From positions 1 to 28,884 of IMG/VR virus record IMGVR_UViG_3300022074_000274: a DNA stretch of 28,884 nt; one strand, given 5' to 3'. Both the position numbers and the translations under genes were made by a program. The notes under the pieces were generated by a model, which made no database searches, had not been told where the DNA came from, and saw nothing but the letters and a program-made list of their open reading frames with translations. The first letter of the stretch is position 1; each line of letters opens with the position of its first letter. The stretch comes from a virus. Positions 16,701 to 23,425 of the stretch are shown here, one piece after another.

Positions 16701-19339
16701 ACTGTTTCTACTGACCTAGTAGATGCAAGCATCAACTGTCTTATTCTGTCTGCGCTAAATTTAGTGTTTTTAGCATACTTGCTGTAAACAAAATTTATTG
16801 ACTCAAGACTAGCTCCTTCAACAGAGCCTAATGCTAACGCTTTGTTATAAGCTAATTCTTTAGTTGCAACTTTATCTAGAATATTTCTTGGTAGTCGAGA
16901 TAATTGAGTACCTTCGATCATTAAAGTATTTGTAAGAGTTATACCTTTTTCCGCTAATGACTCTAATGTTTCTCCGCTATTTTGCATAAACAAAGCAACA
17001 TCCATTGCTGTCATAGAACCTCGAACAGATGTTCCTTGAGCAATATTCTTTAGAGCTGATATTGTTTGCGCTTCTTTAACTGTTGCTACATCTACAAACC
17101 TTACATCTATTTCTCCTACTCCTGATCTTTGAGCAAGATCAAGCCTGTTGTGACCATCAACAACATATACTTTGCCAACTTCTCCTATCTCCCCTGTGGA
17201 ATCTCTCCATACTGTTAATAAGTCAGCCAGATTAGGGTCGAAGGAACTAGCTTCTTTTAGTGAACCACTTACTCCTTTATTGTTAAATTTACCTTCAGCT
17301 TTAACTTGAAAAACAGTTGGGTTTACTGTTAAATCGCTTGTTTTAATTTTTGCTATTTCGCCAGCAGTAGGAGAAGCTAATCCAACACTTGTACCAAGTT
17401 GATTATTAAGTCCTCTGTCTGAGTCTGGTCTTACTTGTGCTTGAATTTTTGTTTCCGCTTCAATTTCTTTTGTAGCTTCGCCTAATGCTGTTGCTGCTTT
17501 TTTAACTATATTTTGTGATTTTTTAACTTCAGTTTCAAGATCAATTTGCTCTTGCTGTGTATATTTTTTCTCCCATTGAGGAGATTTTACGTCTCCTTCT
17601 TTCTTGTAATAAGCTAATAAATCTTTACCTGGTGCATCTTCATCTGTTTCTCCTACTCTAATAGGTTGTCTTTGCTTGCCATCTAATGCTCTTTCAGGAG
17701 GTGGGGTTTGTGTTTCTTCTACTGTGTCAGACTTTACTGTATTTTCTAGCTGTCCTTTAGTTGCTTCATCTGCATCTAGCTTTGCTCTAATTTTTTTATA
17801 GTATTCTATTGCGTCATATTCTTTCTTTAAAGTATCTGCGTTATCTACTGCTGCTTCAAATATCTTCCATTTACTTAAATAATTAACTAATGGTGCAATT
17901 ATCCTTGACTCTGCGGAATCGACCATTGATTTTAAATGGTTAGAAGCTACTGAAAAACCATAATCCTCTGCTGTTTTTGTACCAATAGACTTATCCAATA
18001 CATCCATCTGTGTATATTTTGTTGGAAATTGTCCTGGAAATGCTCCCTTAAATCCACCTTGAGCAAACTTTCTTGAGACGTTTAGTGCTTTACCTCCAGC
18101 TCCAAACGCTACTCCCATAGGAATACCATTAATTATTTCATTTACAAAGATGGATTTTATTTTTGCTTCAACAAATGGATCATTTAACCTTGCGTTATTG
18201 TTGATTCCTTCGGGTAAAAGGTTATCCATCAAAGAAGGTTGGTATGGATCTCCTAAAATAGTTTCTGCTATAAGCGAATTTCTTGCTCCTTCAACTGCGT
18301 TTTTAGCTATAAACTTACTTACTTTGCTAACTCTTGGCATATTGACAGACATCCAACTTATAGCTTTAGAAAGTTGAGGAGACGCAGCTTTAGCCTTTTT
18401 AAAGACGTTAGCAGCATAAACATATTCGTCTGGTAGTCCAGGAGTTAAAACTTTAGCGGCAGCAAATGTTGCAAAGAAAGGCGCAGCTTCCCCGACAAAA
18501 GTTGTTGTCATGTCAGCTAATGGTCTGCCAGTATCTATAACTGGATAACCTCCAACCAATTCATCAAAAGAAGCTCCTTTACCTCCAAGTAATCCCCAGT
18601 TTTCGCCAGCCAATCTATCTTGACCACTCATAGGTTCAAAGTCAGGATCGTCTTTTACTTGAAATGGGTCAGTTCCTTTTTCAATATTTTTAAAAATTTC
18701 ACTATTAAGTAAACCTGTTTTGCTTGCATCAAGCATACTCATTCGGTTATTAACGTCTCCTAGTTTTTTAAAAAATTCTGGCAAACTTTTTTTATCAATT
18801 CCAGCCTTTACCGCTTTCATTGCTAATGCCTGTGAACCGACAACATCCCCTGTTAACATTTCTGCCATAAATCCAGGCATATCCATTCTTATCATGTCGT
18901 TAACAGTATTATTTATTCCTGTTACACCGCTAATTGCTGTCCTCTCAACTATGCGAGACAAATCCCCTAAAGAATTTCTTAGCCTAAACTGCCCTCGAAG
19001 TTCATCTGGTGCGTATTTACCTTTGTAGTCTTTACTAAAAATATTTAATTTATCGTATAAGCCTAATACTGGAGAAGATGTTTTTGAATCTTTGCCTATT
19101 CCAAAACCTATATCATTTTTAAACTTTTCTGTATAATAATTATCTGAATGAATTTCTCCAGGAGGAGTCGTATTTACTGGAGGAGCTGTATCTATATCAT
19201 CAGTAATAAATTCTTCTTCATTTCCATAGCGTAAATTATACAGATCAATATTTGTTTCTGGAGCTTGAGCTAATGTTGCGTCTAGACTTCGACCCCCTTC
19301 GGTATTATTTTCATCAACTATTAATTCCTTTTCTGCCAT
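10775..19339 (-). CDS. Giant internal virion / DNA-ejection protein (gp16 position) with ParB-like and zinc-peptidase-like domains
   Basis: At 2854 aa this is about twice T7 gp16 (about 1318 aa), but it holds the gp16 position between gp15-like and fibre genes, so it is probably ejected into the host. Residues about 270-420 are hydrophobic and helical. Residues about 500-650 are a charged linker or coiled coil. Residues about 660-800 look ParB-like, with VYVVDGHNRLDLAQ (Asp728, His730, Arg732). Residues about 1080-1230 resemble segments of large phage polyvalent proteins (FANDIDRAIYI...). Residues about 1310-1500 carry HExxH (LRHESFHRIQ, His1411, Glu1412, His1415) with candidate third ligand Glu1464 in EREVQAFAF. 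Residues about 1752-1890 could be ADP-ribosyltransferase-like. The last 900 residues are helical with a hydrophobic stretch near 2405-2425. No lytic transglycosylase domain was recognised. Domain calls are by eye. Confidence 0.88.
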   Translation of the reverse strand: MAEKELIVDENNTEGGRSLDATLAQAPETNIDLYNLRYGNEEEFITDDIDTAPPVNTTPPGEIHSDNYYTEKFKNDIGFGIGKDSKTSSPVLGLYDKLNIFSKDYKGKYAPDELRGQFRLRNSLGDLSRIVERTAISGVTGINNTVNDMIRMDMPGFMAEMLTGDVVGSQALAMKAVKAGIDKKSLPEFFKKLGDVNNRMSMLDASKTGLLNSEIFKNIEKGTDPFQVKDDPDFEPMSGQDRLAGENWGLLGGKGASFDELVGGYPVIDTGRPLADMTTTFVGEAAPFFATFAAAKVLTPGLPDEYVYAANVFKKAKAASPQLSKAISWMSVNMPRVSKVSKFIAKNAVEGARNSLIAETILGDPYQPSLMDNLLPEGINNNARLNDPFVEAKIKSIFVNEIINGIPMGVAFGAGGKALNVSRKFAQGGFKGAFPGQFPTKYTQMDVLDKSIGTKTAEDYGFSVASNHLKSMVDSAESRIIAPLVNYLSKWKIFEAAVDNADTLKKEYDAIEYYKKIRAKLDADEATKGQLENTVKSDTVEETQTPPPERALDGKQRQPIRVGETDEDAPGKDLLAYYKKEGDVKSPQWEKKYTQQEQIDLETEVKKSQNIVKKAATALGEATKEIEAETKIQAQVRPDSDRGLNNQLGTSVGLASPTAGEIAKIKTSDLTVNPTVFQVKAEGKFNNKGVSGSLKEASSFDPNLADLLTVWRDSTGEIGEVGKVYVVDGHNRLDLAQRSGVGEIDVRFVDVATVKEAQTISALKNIAQGTSVRGSMTAMDVALFMQNSGETLESLAEKGITLTNTLMIEGTQLSRLPRNILDKVATKELAYNKALALGSVEGASLESINFVYSKYAKNTKFSADRIRQLMLASTRSVETVKEGTLPGLEQWSKENNLPEITAIAETFLRKLRTEISGLRAVTQKNKKAAIEKVEGNKIDYDDSVDKRLEAERQAERFEGLAYSVSGTNRLINELAAQMKTGPISAKAIVNDNFDLIRETMATDDAPLTKVLSEPARVQQEVDTRLNEKANDILRNEKPEPIKKEEVQKVINKEKEELLQGFSEKEIFDLEDELVANNGSLNKNHSKIGEVLDSSVTSTKRKTFPYITEGGYKFNDASELNDASFGLLYPTLMGKYPKLDFSSTRWAGSAKPRYGQYTIEFANDIDRAIYITGNRWTKKSKKDAEFTAFLDEIGISSGARHKAYMEMKNELKGLSNAAQFADGELTLRNSMAYVELLKDPIQVKNVDDADFELDLGDLENENVKKANKKLQDKYNKEYKDSTNPENFDPLDPKNNEQLEFALSDDVYTNMGNEHVYADTTLTEQQAQELVDIARKIAGANVQNLRLVDAIEPKINAKSAAAYGLPPSAIGQTGRAKGLFRFGSTPSKDLIVLAMTYKGHFQQFGSMMQTLRHESFHRIQDRYLTLKEQNLLDSPAVDRKLREIVAAFYPKHQKYLFGLKRMSEREVQAFAFSVFDQLDFAKEPTWLQPFKKLKEIAEKINNKLSGYGYKSYKEIFRDAQEGRLAQRNPRADKLPMNTAPESPSYSIDPDEFVGNLETLKVAIRDGDMTIEEAMDGMYRRLINRKMKPEGKKYIPTDQTDIIAANKTFETSLFEVLGTREDATKIPSFTMDNMKRLALQLVTESNFRTEEILATHKKAMQGDSNALQKQVAQASIILLRDVQIQQMKEVALDIKLKPNDNTSKTLLISLWEDAMKVSVAIAEVNRPSAQNLRMQQMDFLGRQEMFIPPYQRIEMNVGSSKAGKSALNEGVEKAGLVKDEGLGKGTYFKSVDGGVREKSSFVDGVVNADMLVLDLTSQNKSLSQLLKELNIEGLGVVADNKLTDAQKKVLGEYLASKKYQGIRLDGAEFGQDGDIIYVPDSNQANKIINSKAQVQEGDNLTDMPEQQSIPGVFKQAILEQENIFEKLMKKKDYDSVMNNKPTKEAKAIMEVIAESLYLYKDKTKAMNNFMTNFAKGLDTVGDGRLTQEKIANIARNGIFLNSATLGKVLGGSLFRAMTLPYSQFHGAGKTKRKALAAGDIDGARMAKMRQQLNLTMYLRYFIHSAHAMRLALSAVKHDEVFGNIHRGYFEADGYRRSKNPGKQPKIRRFDDYVQEDIDGEARRMLAGGKGVSKHLTNPETNPIILSANYLTKGVKTVFGSGASRVMSGLDTLVGMTVAPAYEYSRLMEQELFQKMMAGFDMHDPRIFNEAHKKAEAALTRSLADVEMPDGSLIKGGFMDSSHARQAADYVNFTDSIEVERNQRTTEYGIRRAQETGLTEPEDILDFAEQYKQDADPNNLDYFTKASEPTNDQFRAFGMGLPTNATGVDNIAMKGLNAPSSLIQKATRAVPLMGVVFPTNRTPLNLVKGALRHLPLPTNRLVDSYWRDITSEDLFQRERALGEISTSMHLFSLGIGAVATGLVEFSGPQTTNPNRSDLNRYKHRPPNAVRFRTPGSEEWSHWYAMDMFDTASFVFGSIGGYVDAIKRMPRDSQFEIPFDENAEIDYSNSAQEGYIIANAHTLRRFDGYTAAKAIGDTIKENTVGYFRKSVMANIGNFYDLLQELMSSEESGNQNIYTGKRNLLEKTIARYMKMPLALLRQTRIGFDNKRYLINESVNSKTGERTWYATAADLASEIFSEIPGLQNAFGTPELDPIYGQPVEYDYAYGAERMNNPFLRMLVMNIHPLAMFRPTRERNGNVYKELSRLHGFGSYPRFSTRSSLGIKGYSMSNQEFMEFREFMTTYKNPSTGLTFAQALENLINSPMYRDLPDYDPEFDVTGQPRNIVSRSAKLTKLAEIDELAKIYRNATVRHFDGTKPYLKHLRNQNKILNRKVSSTANDFPNQVEAWRSIVNTDVRTM

Positions 19340-19341
19340 GC

Positions 19342-22224
19342 TTAGAATGTTTTAGTTGTTTGATATAAATTAATCTTATCCTGTACTTCGTTAAATGTCT
19401 CTACTCCGTTTAAAGTCATTAAAAATTCTTTTTGTTGAGGAAAGTCTCTAAGGTTTTCTGGAATACTTTTATGACTCCAATCAATAGTATTATTTTCTGT
19501 TACCGCTTCTGGGTATAAATTTTTAACAGAATTTTCTGTTTCAAAAATAATAAACGATCCAAAATTAACTCCGTCTCCTCCGTCTCCTCCATATTTATCT
19601 GTAACTTTAACTATTTCAAAAGCGTTTTCTAGGTTTTTGTATGCTGAACTAATTTTATTTTGCATACCTCTCTGTCTTAATTTGAACTCTTTTCCTTTAA
19701 GTGCTTCGGCAGTTTTTATATTGTTGTTTATTTCTTCTAAAGGACTGATAAACACACCTCCTTGAGTCGTGCCATTTCTTCCTGTAAACAAAACATTAAA
19801 ATAAAATTTTACCCCTGCATCTGGATTAAACATAACTCCATTAGGAGAATCTAAATGCAAAGCAAAACTATACTCCGAAGTTCCAGCAACATTTAAATTA
19901 TCTGCATCAAAATTTACAGGATCAAGCCTGTTTATAATATCCCCATAACCTCCTTTTGATTGTTCAACATAGCTAGTACCAGGATCATTTTCTCCGTACC
20001 ATTCTAAAGTTGCCGATTGACCTGTAGATAGCGGATCGACTCCTTGACCTTCAATATATTTTTTAAAATTACCATTCTCTTTGTCGTTCCTGTATTGGTC
20101 AAGAAGCTTATTTTGAGTTACTTTACTTCCATCAGAACTTAAATCAAAGTAATTATCAATCAAATAATTTTCTGTTGCACCTCTTATTTGTTCCCATGCT
20201 GCGTTTATTGTTGCAGCATCAGCAGAAGGAGTATGTGCTTTGTAAGCATCTTTAAATTCTTTTTCTAATTGGGATAAAGAAGAATTAACTTGTGCTGCTA
20301 TTAAAGAACCTTCCATCTGGTCTATCTTTTCCGATAACTTTGAAGTATCTTTATTTAAAGCCATAGGAGTTTTTCCGTAAATTGTTTCCATAACTCTAAA
20401 ATTTCTATAATATTGATTACATTGAGAACTACTTTTATCTGACGATAAAATACATTTATTAGCGTCTCCTTTTAAAAGTTTTAAATCTTGACCAAATTCT
20501 AAAGGAGTTAGATCGTAAACAAGATTTTTTAGAACTGTGTCTCTATCACTTTGTAATTCTTCAATTCTTTGATTAAATTCAAATTGAGTTATCTTGCCAG
20601 CATCTAACTTGTTATTTAACTCTTTTTCTTTGTTTTGATAATTTTCTTCTATTTTTGATAATATTACTTTCTTAGCTGAAATAACATTACTATCTGCTCT
20701 AATTGTATTTTCTGTTCCGTTGTTGTTGTAATTTAAAAGTATTGCTTTAGCGTTTTGATCTTCGTCCCCATCAATAAATACTTCATCTGTACCAGCCATT
20801 AAGTCGCCTTGATTATTTATCGACCTAACTGTTTTATCTGCTTTATTAAAATCGTCTCTTTCTCTAATAATATCAACAACCATATCTCTTATAAATCTTT
20901 TTCCTCCCAAAGTATCAATAAAAAATGTATTTAATTTATAGCCAGTAACGTCTCCTTTGTTGTTTTTTATTTCAGAATATCTGCTATTACTTGGACCAAA
21001 GCCAATTCCTTGAAATTCTCCATCTACCCCATAAAAAATTTCTTCCATTTTGTCTATCAGGCTTAAGCCATCAAGGTCATAACCTTTACCAACAGACATA
21101 AATAAGTCTTTATATAGCTGTTTTTTCTGCTCAAGACTTAAATTGGAATCGTTTATTCTTTCTACAATTAATCCAACTTGTTCGCTAGTTTTAGCATCTG
21201 TAAATGTTTCATCATTTTTTATGCTAGTTCCTAAAGAGTCAATACTTTTAATTACTTGTGCAGAAGTTTGCGTATTTAATATGGTGTCATAGGCTTTATT
21301 TTGTGATGTTCTATCGTTTAATTTGTGCTGAGTAACATATCCTTCGACATTATTATGTTCAAAAATTCCTAAATTTGTTCCTCCGTAAACGTGTTTATTG
21401 TAAGCAGCTTTATATCTTGGATCGCTTGGGTCTAATTCACTAAGAAGGACTTGTTCAACTACTGGCTTTGTTACTCCATCTACGACTTCGGTTTCTACTT
21501 GCCCTTTATTATTAATTTTAAATACTTGGTTTCCGTTTTTATCTAACTTATCTACTGAATATGCCTTATCAAATTTAACTGAATCCCAACTAGATAAGTT
21601 GTCATATACTTTTCTTTCTTCTTCTATTGAATACAAAGTATTTTGTAATCTTTTATTTTTTCGTATTTCTAATAGCGTTCTTTCTGCATTTATTACTTCT
21701 AGTTCATCTGCGTCCGACCAAGTACCTGACTTGTTATCTTTTTTCTCAACAATTTTTTCTAATTGATTTTCTATAGATTTAAGTCTTTTAGCTGGATTTA
21801 ATTCTTTACCATCATTAGTTAACTGAAACGTATCTAATATTTGTGTAGCTTGACCTGTTAATGCTTTTTGTTCTTTTACTCTAAAATTTGTGTATTGATC
21901 TGGTAATTCTTCGATCTCTCTCTTAAGAGATCCCATATTATCTATAAATGCTTGAAATTCATTTTGCTTTGCAACTCTTGTCTCATCATAAAAATTATCT
22001 ACTGAAGGAAGATCTAATGTAGGTACTAAGTTAGGCTCAGTAGGCTTTGAATAACTTTCTCCATACCATTTAAATTGTTGTATTTTTGGTGCTTGAAATT
22101 GTAAATCAACTTGGCTTACGTCTCCAGTAGATCCCCCAGCAGCAGATTGACCTCTCTTTTGATTGGCTTTTTTCTTTGGATTTGCGTCTCCAGGAGTTAA
22201 TCCAGTTGTTTGTAATTTAGCCAT
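19342..22224 (-). CDS. Internal virion protein (T7 gp15 position)
   Basis: A 960-aa soluble, highly charged protein between the gp14-like and giant gp16-position genes. T7 gp15 is about 747 aa. It is rich in Lys, Asp, Asn and Glu with many predicted helices and coiled-coil stretches, such as the region with RLKSIENQLEKIVEKKDNKS and ENYQNKEKELNNKLDAGKIT. The N-terminal 40 residues are Lys/Gly/Ser-rich and probably disordered. No membrane segment, signal peptide or known catalytic motif is apparent. By position it is a component of the internal core that is ejected to form the DNA-translocation channel. Its start shares one base with the previous stop (TAATG), and it ends 2 bp before the giant gene. 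Direct similarity to T7 gp15 cannot be seen by eye, so the call rests mainly on synteny. Confidence 0.8.
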   Translation of the reverse strand: MAKLQTTGLTPGDANPKKKANQKRGQSAAGGSTGDVSQVDLQFQAPKIQQFKWYGESYSKPTEPNLVPTLDLPSVDNFYDETRVAKQNEFQAFIDNMGSLKREIEELPDQYTNFRVKEQKALTGQATQILDTFQLTNDGKELNPAKRLKSIENQLEKIVEKKDNKSGTWSDADELEVINAERTLLEIRKNKRLQNTLYSIEEERKVYDNLSSWDSVKFDKAYSVDKLDKNGNQVFKINNKGQVETEVVDGVTKPVVEQVLLSELDPSDPRYKAAYNKHVYGGTNLGIFEHNNVEGYVTQHKLNDRTSQNKAYDTILNTQTSAQVIKSIDSLGTSIKNDETFTDAKTSEQVGLIVERINDSNLSLEQKKQLYKDLFMSVGKGYDLDGLSLIDKMEEIFYGVDGEFQGIGFGPSNSRYSEIKNNKGDVTGYKLNTFFIDTLGGKRFIRDMVVDIIRERDDFNKADKTVRSINNQGDLMAGTDEVFIDGDEDQNAKAILLNYNNNGTENTIRADSNVISAKKVILSKIEENYQNKEKELNNKLDAGKITQFEFNQRIEELQSDRDTVLKNLVYDLTPLEFGQDLKLLKGDANKCILSSDKSSSQCNQYYRNFRVMETIYGKTPMALNKDTSKLSEKIDQMEGSLIAAQVNSSLSQLEKEFKDAYKAHTPSADAATINAAWEQIRGATENYLIDNYFDLSSDGSKVTQNKLLDQYRNDKENGNFKKYIEGQGVDPLSTGQSATLEWYGENDPGTSYVEQSKGGYGDIINRLDPVNFDADNLNVAGTSEYSFALHLDSPNGVMFNPDAGVKFYFNVLFTGRNGTTQGGVFISPLEEINNNIKTAEALKGKEFKLRQRGMQNKISSAYKNLENAFEIVKVTDKYGGDGGDGVNFGSFIIFETENSVKNLYPEAVTENNTIDWSHKSIPENLRDFPQQKEFLMTLNGVETFNEVQDKINLYQTTKTF

Positions 22225-22919
22225 TATGTAAGATTAGAGTAATGGTTATACATAGCGGTTTGAGCTTTTATAGTTGCTTGATTAGCTTGAACATTCATGT
22301 TATTACCAAACGCACCAACAACCGAGCCAGCCATACCAAGTGCATATGGACCAAAACTAGGCTTGGGTATTTCCAAAGGTTTAACTGGATCAAGATACGT
22401 TTTCTTAAGATATTTTCTTGCACCTCCTCTTCGAGCTGCTCGGTCAGATTGTGCGTCAAGTCGCTGAGTTTGTGATCCTTTAAGTGCAAACGCAGCATTT
22501 CTATTAGTTACAAAATCTGCTGCCGCCCTAGATCTTTCTATCTCTGCTAAAAGAGTCCAGGCATTTTGTCCAATACGTTGTGATGCAACTTCTCCTTTTT
22601 TCTGTAATGCTACTTTTCCTCGTTCTGTTTGTTCTTGCGCCCTTGCTTCCTGTATTTGTTGTTGCTCCATAGTGATCCTGGTCGAATCATTTTGATAAGC
22701 CAGGTCAGCCATAAATTCTGTATGTTGTATAAAGTCATCATTCATCTTATCTCTAGTATCTTCAGTCATTCTGTTTGACTGAGTTTGCAACATCTGACTT
22801 TGATATTGCAAATTATTCTGTGCGTTTTGAAACGCAACATTAGACTTCTGTTGCTGATAAGACATGAATTGCTGTCCTATCCCTATAACTGCACCGACTA
22901 TCGAGATTGCGTCACACAT
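22224..22919 (-). CDS. Internal virion protein (T7 gp14-like)
   Basis: A 231-aa protein that starts MCDAISIVGAVIGIGQQFMS, a hydrophobic N-terminus after Met-Cys, as in T7 gp14 (MCWAAAIPIAISGAQ...). It continues as a long Gln/Asn/Arg-rich helix (QQQKSNVAFQNAQNNLQYQS, RITMEQQQIQEARAQEQTER) and a second hydrophobic segment near the C-terminus (FGPYALGMAGSVVGAFGNN), again as in gp14. In T7 this protein is ejected first and inserts into the outer membrane to begin the DNA channel. AGGA lies about 7 bases before the ATG. The gene is 2 bp after the gp13-like gene and overlaps the next gene by one base, so the ejection-protein genes are probably translated together. Confidence 0.88.
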   Translation of the reverse strand: MCDAISIVGAVIGIGQQFMSYQQQKSNVAFQNAQNNLQYQSQMLQTQSNRMTEDTRDKMNDDFIQHTEFMADLAYQNDSTRITMEQQQIQEARAQEQTERGKVALQKKGEVASQRIGQNAWTLLAEIERSRAAADFVTNRNAAFALKGSQTQRLDAQSDRAARRGGARKYLKKTYLDPVKPLEIPKPSFGPYALGMAGSVVGAFGNNMNVQANQATIKAQTAMYNHYSNLT

Positions 22920-22921
22920 TT

Positions 22922-23425
22922 TTAAATCCTGGCAAATTCATAAAAAAGACGACCTTCTACTCCAAATGTAGCGTGTTCTTTGATGATTGAGAAACCCATG
23001 TACTTAATCCATTTTACATGAGTTGTATTTCTTGCATCTACATAATTAAATAAAACTGGATAATTCATGTGAAATTTATCTAATTCTATTTTTGAATAAC
23101 GTAAAAATGCTCTCATGTCTTTATAGTCTGAAGTCATAGTTCTGTGTCCTAGCATCCAGATCTTTCCTGTATTTTTTCTTTGTGGAATTACTCCATACAT
23201 ACCCATAATATTACCTTTTCGACCTACCATAGTCATACAAGGACTACTTCCAAAATAACAATATATAAGACTACTTTTTGGAGTTGATCCAGAATATGCC
23301 TGGACTTCTTCTATATCTTCTTGTCTCATATTCTCAGCAACTTCCACTACATCATTAGGAGTTGACTTTCTCCAATGAAATCTTTTTATAGTCGTCTTGC
23401 TCTGCTGTGTAACCATCCTTCCCAT
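22922..23425 (-). CDS. gp13-like virion protein with a GNAT-type fold
   Basis: About 167 aa from ATG 23425. It follows tail tubular protein B, where T7 places gp13. The sequence reads like a degenerate acetyltransferase (GNAT) fold: HWRKSTPNDVVEVAENMRQE (first strand and helix), CYFGSSPCMTMVGRKGNIMG, KIWMLGHRTMTSDYKDMRAF and the C-terminal FNYVDARNTTHVKWIKYMGF, matching T7 gp13 (LWNYVWVGNTSHIRFLKTIG). The acetyl-CoA-binding loop is not clear, so enzyme activity is doubtful; in T7 gp13 is needed for virion morphogenesis. The open frame extends upstream to a TTG at 23446, and an ATG at 23416 is also possible. Its 5' end overlaps the tail tubular B stop by about 40 bp. Confidence 0.85.
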   Translation of the reverse strand: MGRMVTQQSKTTIKRFHWRKSTPNDVVEVAENMRQEDIEEVQAYSGSTPKSSLIYCYFGSSPCMTMVGRKGNIMGMYGVIPQRKNTGKIWMLGHRTMTSDYKDMRAFLRYSKIELDKFHMNYPVLFNYVDARNTTHVKWIKYMGFSIIKEHATFGVEGRLFYEFARI

